From the NCBI GenBank assembly GCA_951799445.1, contig OX637296.1, positions 20,894,001-20,958,000 on the forward strand: 64,000 bases of DNA, read 5' to 3'. Shown here one piece after another: positions 56,324 to 64,000 of this stretch. Numbering within the stretch: position 1 is the stretch's first letter; each line of letters starts with the position of its first letter. Source of the DNA: Pseudisothecium myosuroides (lineage: Eukaryota; Streptophyta; Bryopsida; Hypnales; Lembophyllaceae). Below the pieces are notes generated by a model. It saw only the letters and a program-made list of their open reading frames with translations, was not told where the DNA came from and ran no database searches. Made by a program: the position numbers and the translations under genes.

Positions 56324-58357
56324 TCACCTGGGATACAATTCTGATTCACTCTCGTTGCCACCAGAGTTCTGCGTCCCAGATCTGGAGCTCAAGGGGTCAT
56401 CAATCGAAAGATGTGGAATGCTTTGCCTCAAGGAAGCTGAAGCATCAGGCCGAGACTCCGGCACCTCACGCACCTCCGCATCCCCAGCCATTACCTGCAC
56501 AACCTGCCGCATCGAAGGTCGACACGCAGGATCCGGATGCGAGCACAGCAGCCCTAATTTCAGAACAACACACATTTGCTCATCATCGAAATTAGCATTC
56601 AACAAGGGATCCGCAACAGTGACAAGCTGGTCATCTTTCAACCGTCTCCACACCATTTCCACCAACACCATATCTTCGTCGTTTTCCACATTAGGCTTGA
56701 AAGCTTTTCTTCCACAGGCGAGTTCCAATGCCACAGCTCCAAAGGCAAACACATCCGTTTTGTCCGTGAATTTCCCACCAGTAGCTTCTGGAGCGATGTA
56801 TCCATACGTTCCAGCCGCCATTGTGGTTGACGCGATCTTCTCATGGTCCACGAGACGTGCAAGTCCAAAGTCTCCAAGTTTTGGATTATACTCCTCGTCC
56901 AACATGATGTTACTCGACTTCACGTCACGGTGGATCACTTGTTGCCGCCATCCTTCATGAAGGTAGCGAAGAGCTGCAGCAGTACCAGACACAATTTTCC
57001 ACCTCTGACTCCACGAAAGAACTTCATCTGCTTTTTTTGGTTTGAACAAAGCTTGATCCAGGGAACCTCTCGGCAAAAGCTCATACACCAGCAAGAACTT
57101 GCCTCTGTCTCTGCAGAATCCCATGAGCTCCACAACATTGCGGTGCCGCAGCTGACTGATGATCTTAACCTCAGCCAGAAACTCTCGCTCCCCTTGTCGA
57201 GAGTCGTTGCGTATTCTTTTTACAGCGACTTCAGTTCCCGTCTTGGGTAATATGCCTCTGTACACACTCCCGAACCCGCCTTCTCCGAGTTTGGACTGGT
57301 CGCTGAATTGTTTCGTGGCCATACTGAGTTGCTTGTAGCTGATAAACTCAGGCATGCCCGCCATTTCGATCATCTCGCTATTCTCCCAGCATTCCTCACG
57401 GGCACGCTTCTTCTTCCGACTTGCATACACACAAACCCCAACAGCAACGGCGAAAATCCCAAACAAAATTCCACCAGAGACAACCCCTGCAATGAGCCCC
57501 GCGCTCACCTTCGACGACTCTGCTGCAAATTCGCTTCCAATCCCAAAGCTCGTAAACGTCCAATTATAGATATAATACACCGACCAATTATCCCCAACCG
57601 CACCCGAGAATCCCATCCACATCTTCTCATCCACAGCATGACTCAATTCATAAGTGCAGTTGATAAGTGCCACACTCGGCCTTGAAGAAGTATTCGCCAA
57701 TCTCACCTGCAAATTACTTGTTGCCCCATCATACTCAATCCACGCATACAACACATCCCTTTTCCAGAACGTAATCCCTGTTTTGTTCTTCACATACGAG
57801 AAGCAAGAGTTGACCGAGATCGCACTTCGAATGTCCAGTCCCACATGCTCTGCTTGCAACAGATTTGGATCCGTGTCTTGACTACTCCAGCTATCAAACT
57901 CAATGGCTACCACTCGGGGGGTGTTCTCAGGGACGTTAGAGAAGATGCCAAATCGACCTGCTGCATCCCCTCTCCATGTACTGGAATTTGAAAACATGAA
58001 CGTGAAGCCATCCCCTCTAAAATGTCGGCTGTAATTCTCGGGCTCTTCTCGGAAGGTGAAGCTAGTTTTGAAGGAGGCGACGGTGTTGGTGGCGGGGTCT
58101 TTCATGCGGACAGGAGTGGTGTAGTAGGCGATTCCTGAGGACAGTTGCTTCGGGTCTGTGATGTTGATGATTGTGATCGTTTGATTGTCAGAGAAAAATT
58201 CACATTGGTAGTTGTCTAAGCAGTTGATGTCGGTGGGGGTTAAGCGAGTGGGGATGGTGAAGTTGCCGTTGACGGAAGGAAAGAATGAGGCACAACAGAG
58301 CATGAGGAGCACAATGATGATGGCCATTGTGGCCTTCTTCCCGTCTTGGGATCTCAT
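56324..58357 (-). CDS. L-type lectin-domain receptor-like kinase
   Basis: Plasma-membrane receptor kinase (LecRK family), 677 residues, single exon, intact. Signal peptide about 1-31 (AIIIVLLMLCCASFFPSVNG). Legume-lectin domain about 32-275, with FRGDGFTFMFSNSS and VVAIEFDSWSSQDTDPN; many N-x-S/T sites lie in this part. Membrane helix about 284-311. Kinase about 352-625: glycine loop 358-GEGGFG-363, Lys380 in VAVKRI, Glu396, catalytic HRD 476-478 with Asn483, DFG 496-498, and GTYGYIAPE. The HRD arginine marks an RD kinase, so it is likely active. The start (MRSQDGKKAT) puts a hydrophobic core right behind a basic stretch; an internal Met at 11 is an alternative. Plant LecRKs sense extracellular ligands (e.g. 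nucleotides, damage signals); the ligand here is unknown. Absence of introns is typical of the family. Confidence 0.93.
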   Translation of the reverse strand: MRSQDGKKATMAIIIVLLMLCCASFFPSVNGNFTIPTRLTPTDINCLDNYQCEFFSDNQTITIINITDPKQLSSGIAYYTTPVRMKDPATNTVASFKTSFTFREEPENYSRHFRGDGFTFMFSNSSTWRGDAAGRFGIFSNVPENTPRVVAIEFDSWSSQDTDPNLLQAEHVGLDIRSAISVNSCFSYVKNKTGITFWKRDVLYAWIEYDGATSNLQVRLANTSSRPSVALINCTYELSHAVDEKMWMGFSGAVGDNWSVYYIYNWTFTSFGIGSEFAAESSKVSAGLIAGVVSGGILFGIFAVAVGVCVYASRKKKRAREECWENSEMIEMAGMPEFISYKQLSMATKQFSDQSKLGEGGFGSVYRGILPKTGTEVAVKRIRNDSRQGEREFLAEVKIISQLRHRNVVELMGFCRDRGKFLLVYELLPRGSLDQALFKPKKADEVLSWSQRWKIVSGTAAALRYLHEGWRQQVIHRDVKSSNIMLDEEYNPKLGDFGLARLVDHEKIASTTMAAGTYGYIAPEATGGKFTDKTDVFAFGAVALELACGRKAFKPNVENDEDMVLVEMVWRRLKDDQLVTVADPLLNANFDDEQMCVVLKLGLLCSHPDPACRPSMRQVVQVMAGDAEVREVPESRPDASASLRQSIPHLSIDDPLSSRSGTQNSGGNESESELYPR

Positions 58358-59744
58358 CTTGTACTAAAATCGAAGAGCTGTGGAGCATCAGAAATGGCTT
58401 TGGTGAGGGACTCCAAGACCGCTAGGTTTGATCTTCGCCGAGGTAGTGAGCTGTAGTTTACTGAGAAACCAAGCCAGTATGGAAAGCATATATGATTTTA
58501 ACTCAAACAATTCTGCACGCCGGAGAGAAAAACAGTCAAATTTGGCCTTAGTCAAGTTTTTGAAATTAAAGTTTACAATTCAAGGTAGAGGACACTAAAC
58601 GCGTCGGGAACCTGATTTGAATCGGAAGTTCATCCCTGTTACCGACAGCAACGTACACTACGTTGGACTTATAGAAAGCAAGTGCAGTAAACATGAATTG
58701 GCCAAACCTCTATGACCACCGATGTTTGAATAGAAATGGGATTCTCTTCTACCACTTATAGTGAAGTTCTACACAACCCTCCGTCTTTGAAATGCAACAG
58801 GGATGAAAATTTGATCACAACAGATTTAGCTCCAGTACCCACCGTGATCTCTCCGTCCACAGCGCTATACAGTAAATCTCCCACAAATCAAGCCCTCGCG
58901 TATGTTGAAATGCTGAAAAGTGACGCAAACAGTATCCTCTACTCTAAGGACCGGAAATTGGGTCCGAAGGCTATACAGTATATCGTCCACAGTATATCGT
59001 CCACAGTACAAAGGTTCGCTTACTTGAGTAACTCTCGGAACGAAAGCTACAGGACGAATCAATTGCACGGGAGTCCAGGAGGCAACTGAAACCTGAATTT
59101 AACTTAGATTACATGCTCAGTACGATTCTAAATGGCACAATCTTGTCACAAATTGCAGTCAACACTTCACACAGGGGCTAAGCTTTCGAAAGAAACAAGT
59201 TGTACTGAAGTTTATGAAGCGCAAACAGAGAGTGGGAATCTTACCGACAGATTGAAAGCAGACGACGTGACTACATTGCCCTGCTTGAATCTCAGTCTTG
59301 AGAAAGTGCGCCGCTGCACCACCAAGATCTGCACCATCCAAACGTCGATTTTTAATTCTCAGAAACTTTGAAGCTTGGCAGATAGTTGCAGACACAAAAG
59401 CTCAGTTCCAAGGTAGATTGCGAAGGCGAGCTGCTACAAGGCCATTCATAAATTGTCCTGGGTACTTGTGTCCTGGCATGACGAAGAGCGAGAGTAGAAA
59501 TGGCAGTCTAAAGTGGGGATGGACTGCACAGTTTTAAGGCCCAGCCACACCGCCAAGGCCCAAGGGGGGCTTGACCCCGGATTCCCGGCCAGGGGGCATT
59601 GACCCCGGATTCTTGGCCGGAGGGATTGACCGGCCCGCTTTCAAGGGTAAATGTAAAAATTAAAAAATGTCCCCCCCGGCTGGTCCCACGTTAATTTTTT
59701 ATTTCGTCACCTCTCCTACCTAATTAATTTGCAACCTCCAATTG
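58358..59744. other. Intergenic, upstream of the receptor kinase
   Basis: Promoter side of the kinase gene. A short direct repeat ACAGTATATCGTCC lies at about 58976-59007. Small frames on both strands have no recognisable motif. GC-richer patch at 59540-59640 (CCAAGG...GGCTTGACCCCGGATTC repeated as GGCATTGACCCCGGATTC). Confidence 0.4.
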
Positions 59745-59950
59745 CAAACAAAACATTCAGCAACATTTGTTACTATGATACTCCTTTGGCTCTATAGTGT
59801 TGGGTGTGGAATATTTTACACCCAACATCCTCTGCATCTTCCACGTGTTAGTAGTTACTGATGAAGGACTATTGGGTGTGGAATATTCCACACTCAACAC
59901 TGTAGAGCAAAGGCAGTGCCAACCAACCAATGCTACTGAATGTTATGAAC
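59745..59950. mobile_element. CATAACATTCAGTAGC-family MITE, copy at 59.7 kb
   Basis: Left end CAAAACATTCAGCAAC, right end GCTACTGAATGTTATG. The interior folds back around GTTGGGTGTGGAATATTTTA against TGGAATATTCCACACTCAAC. It shares TCTTCCAC.TGT.AGTA..TACTGATGAA with the copy at 41317-41476. Confidence 0.7.
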
Positions 59951-61366
59951 ATGAATTTAAAGTTTCCAAATTTTATCATCGGTGTCTTCTTCTAAACACC
60001 GGCAATCTGCTTGGCCCAACCACATGTGGCGATGGATTGGCAGATCAGGTTTAGTACTTTGGTGATGTATTTACTGAAAATACTAGAATCTTTAAGCTAC
60101 TTGATCGCAATGCAGCACACTAAATCTTCCATTCGAAGTGGGACCAGTAGGATGAATTTTGTATTTTTCGGGGATAAAAGTAAAAAAAGCCCCCTAGTTT
60201 TGAGCCATATCTAGAATATGTTGTAGGCCTCTCCTAACTAATTTGGGGCGTCTGATTGCAAATATGAATTCAAAATTCGCAAAAAAAAATGTATGTGGCA
60301 AATAAAAAATTCTTGCGTTTTTTCCAGGGTTAAATTTGGCCCGCATTGCCCACTTCAAATGGAGGATTTAGTATCCTCGGATTGCAATACCATACGTGAA
60401 GGTCTGATTCGGCAGGTGAGTGCCAAAATACGGTAGTTCCTTTTTAGCATGCAAAGTGGATTCAGAGAGTTAAAAATAGCGGTGGTAGTGTATTAAATGT
60501 TGGTAATATCTCAGGTCTTGTAATATTCCAAACATTCAGAATACTTAATTTATGTCTGAATCCAACCTTCACGTAGGTCGTAGGGTAACTTAGTGGTGAG
60601 TTAATTTCTTGAAACAGCAACTTCCCCTTGTTCTTCAAAACGCCCATTTGACCCAGTCAAAGTATCGTACAAAGCGTCATACATACAAAGCATCAATGTT
60701 GCATCTTTCTGTAGTGGAGCCGGAGGGCATAGGCCTCCCATTCTCCCATGGCCATGATCACATTCAACGAAGACTATGGCGTCTTTAACTTTCAGACAGT
60801 CTGCTTAGTCTTGGGATTGACCACGTGAGGGTCTTGTGGCAACAGGCAGCACCCTGTTTCCACCGAATAGAATCGACAACTCCCAGCCAACAAATTGTGG
60901 TTTCTTTTGCAGAAGTGTATGTGGGAGTATCACGGATTTTATTTTTGAGATAGAGGAACACATTTTCCACATACGGACCTTTGGTCCTTCACTATTGTAT
61001 AGGAATGGTGGACCAAAAAGTCCTCACTTGGGACCATAACATTGTTTACCTATGAGAGAGGGATCCCTTTTGCATCTTTGAAAAGGAGACCCTTGTGCAG
61101 TGAACAATATTGTCTTATTGATGGTTCCTTAGCCACCCCCAATCCTTGAATTAATTGATAACAAGTCACTCCTAGGTATCTAGCAAAGCATAATATCGTC
61201 TGTGCATGGGGTGGACCATGGCCTTGTTATAACAGTGGTATGTTGCCCACAAAGTCAATTCTCCACCAAATTTAAAACCGACTCCATATTCTAAAAGATA
61301 AGAAAAGGAGGGACAAAATGTATTTAAATTTGATGTGTTAGGTAGACAAATACTCTGCCATGCCTT
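59951..61366. other. Intergenic DNA, no gene recognised
   Basis: Mixed composition; short frames without motifs. Confidence 0.4.
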
Positions 61367-62237
61367 TTAACCCCTCAAGGACTAAGAGGACACAATGTGT
61401 CTTTTTGAAATTTTCAATGGCAAATTCTTGGTAGGGTGAAACATATCTCAATATTTTGTAAAGTAGGGTCTTGTAGAGTAACAAGTTGATACACTTTTTT
61501 TTGGTTTTCGAAATTTCAATGTGAGAAGTATTTAAAAATTTGTTTAGGAAATGTAGTCTTGTAGAAAAAGGGGGCAAATATGATTTTTTCACAATGAAAG
61601 GAATAGAAGGGATGGGAAAAATATTTTCTTGGACATTTTTAGTCTTTGGTCTACAAACAAATAAATTTTGGAGGGAATTCTCTTGTAGTTGTATTTTTAG
61701 AAATTTTCAAAATACAAGGTTCAATCTAGTGGAATCAAGAACACAAAATCATTAGAATGATTCCAAAAAATATGCTCGTAATATCAATCTTTAAACTTCA
61801 AAAAATTGACATATACATAAATTTTTTTAAATTTTGTCGGGTCCAATTCGGTCAGTTTTGGCTCTCTACTCTTTTTGTTTGAAATGCGTGCAAATTTGAG
61901 AGAGAATTTTATTTTTGAACGAAAAAATACTTTACTTCCTTTAGACTCCAATAAAATAAATTGGGGGGAAGAAGCATTAATCATCTTTTAAAAAAAATTC
62001 TTCTCCAAAAGTTGTATTTTTTGCCTATAAGTTGATCATCCAAAATTGTTATAATCTAAAAATCCAATGGTCAATATTTTCCACAATTAATTCCATGTAT
62101 ACTAGACAAAGTTCTCTTTACTTTTATACACTTAAAATTAAAAATTTCAAACACATCCATGTGCAAAAAAATATCAAAGAGAGACAACTTATTGAAAATC
62201 TCCATTGTCAAGAAGTTGTGAGGCCTTGAGGGATTAA
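61367..62237. mobile_element. TTAA-flanked MITE (E8), 871 bp
   Basis: TTAACCCCTCAAGGACTAAG at the left (TTAA 61367-61370) and GGCCTTGAGGGATTAA at the right (TTAA 62234-62237). The inverted ends share CCTCAAGG. Interior AT-rich and non-coding. Confidence 0.75.
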
Positions 62238-64000
62238 TTCTCATAAATTATAGTTCATTAGATGAGGTTCGCCTATTTAACAAGGCCGTGAGTTCTCTAG
62301 AGTTCCCGATTTGTGGGAACTCTGCTGTAACAGTAGTGTGACATGGCACAATGATTGCCAAGTTAGATAATTATTTTTAATTATTTAAAAAAAATTGTTT
62401 TTTATTTTATTTTTATTTAATTTAATTTAAAATTATTTTAATATTCTGACTGCGGCACAGTTCATTACAGCCAAGGGAACAGGGCTGAAATGGCCCTCTA
62501 ATGCCCCCCAAAAACATCTAACGCTACACCTAATTATTTTCAAGGGATGTGCTATACTCATCAACATCCACCAACATTATTTTGGCTCTAGATTGATCTT
62601 TAGAACCAGAAAGCGCCTCAAAGCAAGTGAGTATCTTGTAAATTGAGAGTGCATTAGTGTTAATTAAATTGGTGGTAGATTAGTGGTGGATTTCAAACAA
62701 CTTCTAAAGCCTTCTAACTACAATTAATTAATTTTTTTTAATTTTAGGATTTATTATTTCTAAATTTTCTACAACTTTTCCTTGTTTGATATTGTGCGCC
62801 TCAAAATTTGACATCTATGAGCGCTTTATCCTCACCCTTAGGATAAAATGTACACAACCAAATTCTATGTTTTTGTCGTGGTTGAATTCCTAGTAGGTGT
62901 CTAGTGTGCCATCCAATTATGCTTTCCAAGCAATGGACAAATGTTATTTTTCCTAATTCTTAATTTACTTAATTGCAATTCTTAAACAATTCAATCATAA
63001 ATTAGTAATAACAACCAATTTTAGCTTAGGCAAGCCAAAACTAAAGACTAATGAGAGTTAGTCAAGCACAAAGGTTAAATATCCTAAGTTGTAGGGCTTT
63101 TTATTCCCTTTTCAAAGTAATATAGTTTGCCTAATTTGGACTATTTTCCTAAAAGTTATCCGTGGATGAAGTTTAGTCTTTAAACTAAATTATAAAACTT
63201 CATTTGCCGTTTTCTACTATTAAAATTAACAAAATGAACTTTGGATTTTTGGGTTGGTTTTAAGTTTAATTCTATTTCCTAATTTTTGAGTTTGACTTGG
63301 TTTGGTCTAATCTTGATGATTTTCATCCAAATTTGTCCTAATTTAAATCTAAACTTCATCCTAAGCTAGTTCCTTCAATGTTAATCTATTTTCTAGGTTT
63401 AATTTAGTTATGTAAACCTTGAAATATCTTCTAAATGATCCTAATCCTAAAATTGTTCCTTGTTTGTCTTTAAAATATTTAGTTAAATTTTCTATTTGTT
63501 AATTATTTTTTTGACTTTTGGTTTGATCTTCTATTTTTAGGTTGAAATTAATTTTAGTTTAAAGTTATTAAAAATAAATATCTAAAAAGGTTAAACACTT
63601 ATACTTTTAACTTTCCTAGCAAAAGTTATCCACGGATGAAGTTTGACCAATAATTAGTGCTTCAAGTTTCATCCACTGAATCCTCTTGACTTAACTTTCT
63701 AAACTAACTTTTGATTTTAGTTTTGACTTCTAATTTTATTCTAAATTCTAATATTCCTTTTTAAATTTCTTTGGATGAATTCTTTAATTTTTCATCCACT
63801 TTTACTTCTATTCTTCATCCACTTGTAACTTTTGGAGATGTCTATTTTCTATGTTTATATATCTTTTTGGAATTTGGAAAGCTACTAAAATTACCTAATG
63901 CTTCTATATTCAAAGTCTTATTTCCTAGACTTATGAATGGTCTGAATCCAAATTCTAAGTTCTAAATCATTCTTTCTAATTCTAATTCAATAATTTTTAT
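62238..64000. other. AT-rich intergenic DNA
   Basis: No gene recognised. AAAAGTTATCC(G/A)(T/C)GGATGAAGTTT occurs twice (about 63155 and 63624) in a stretch rich in 'TTTTAGTTT/CTAATTTT' strings, probably a degenerate tandem or retroelement-derived repeat. A small hairpin, GAGTTCCCGATTTGTGGGAACTC, lies at 62300. Confidence 0.45.

Noticed and set aside
56355..56960. 201-codon plus-strand frame opposite the receptor kinase
   Set aside because: Shadow of the intact kinase coding sequence on the other strand; no independent motif.

Overview
The window is nuclear DNA of a land plant. It has spliceosomal introns, a chloroplast-membrane translocase gene, an intronless L-type lectin receptor kinase, a plant-style 2-oxoglutarate oxygenase, and long AT-rich intergenic stretches full of small inverted-repeat transposons. 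An FUT8-like (GT23) gene, a TPR-CHAT gene and modest introns (roughly 100-1000 bp) would fit a non-seed plant (bryophyte, lycophyte or fern). This placement is inference, and I cannot name the species. Gene density is low, about one recognisable gene per 8-10 kb.

Layout: 0.1-2.6 kb holds the last eight exons of SCY2 (plus strand). From 3.6-8.2 kb lies an inverted block carrying a cyclin H pseudogene and an unrecognised multi-exon gene ('X'), both on the minus strand. From 8.2-20.8 kb there is transposon-rich AT DNA with several clear elements and long hairpins. From 20.85-23.7 kb is the second copy of X (plus). From 23.7-40.7 kb is a 17-kb segment with a minus-strand membrane-anchored alpha/beta hydrolase of the DUF900 type (29.3-32.3 kb) and, divergently, a membrane-anchored TPR-CHAT gene (35.5-40.3 kb). 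Both carry apparent frame disruptions. From 40.7-42 kb is the second cyclin H pseudogene (plus). Then come a three-exon 2-oxoglutarate oxygenase (44.4-46.3 kb), a two-exon GT23 fucosyltransferase-like gene (47.7-49.6 kb), more transposons (50-55.5 kb), an intact lectin receptor kinase (56.3-58.4 kb, minus), and AT-rich DNA to the end.

Two points stand out. First, a family of AT-rich non-autonomous transposons is flanked by TTAA and has termini near CCCCTAAAGGACC. One copy sits inside a cyclin H exon, and removing it with one TTAA restores the cyclin reading frame. The sequence therefore itself proves a TTAA target duplication, as made by piggyBac-type transposases. No transposase gene is visible. 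Second, X and cyclin H abut in the 3.6-8.2 kb block but are separated by the 17-kb hydrolase/CHAT segment in the other copy. That segment was therefore either inserted there or lost from the inverted copy.

No rRNA or tRNA gene and no CRISPR array was recognised. Splice sites were assigned by eye from GT/GC-AG rules, phase matching and family conservation.
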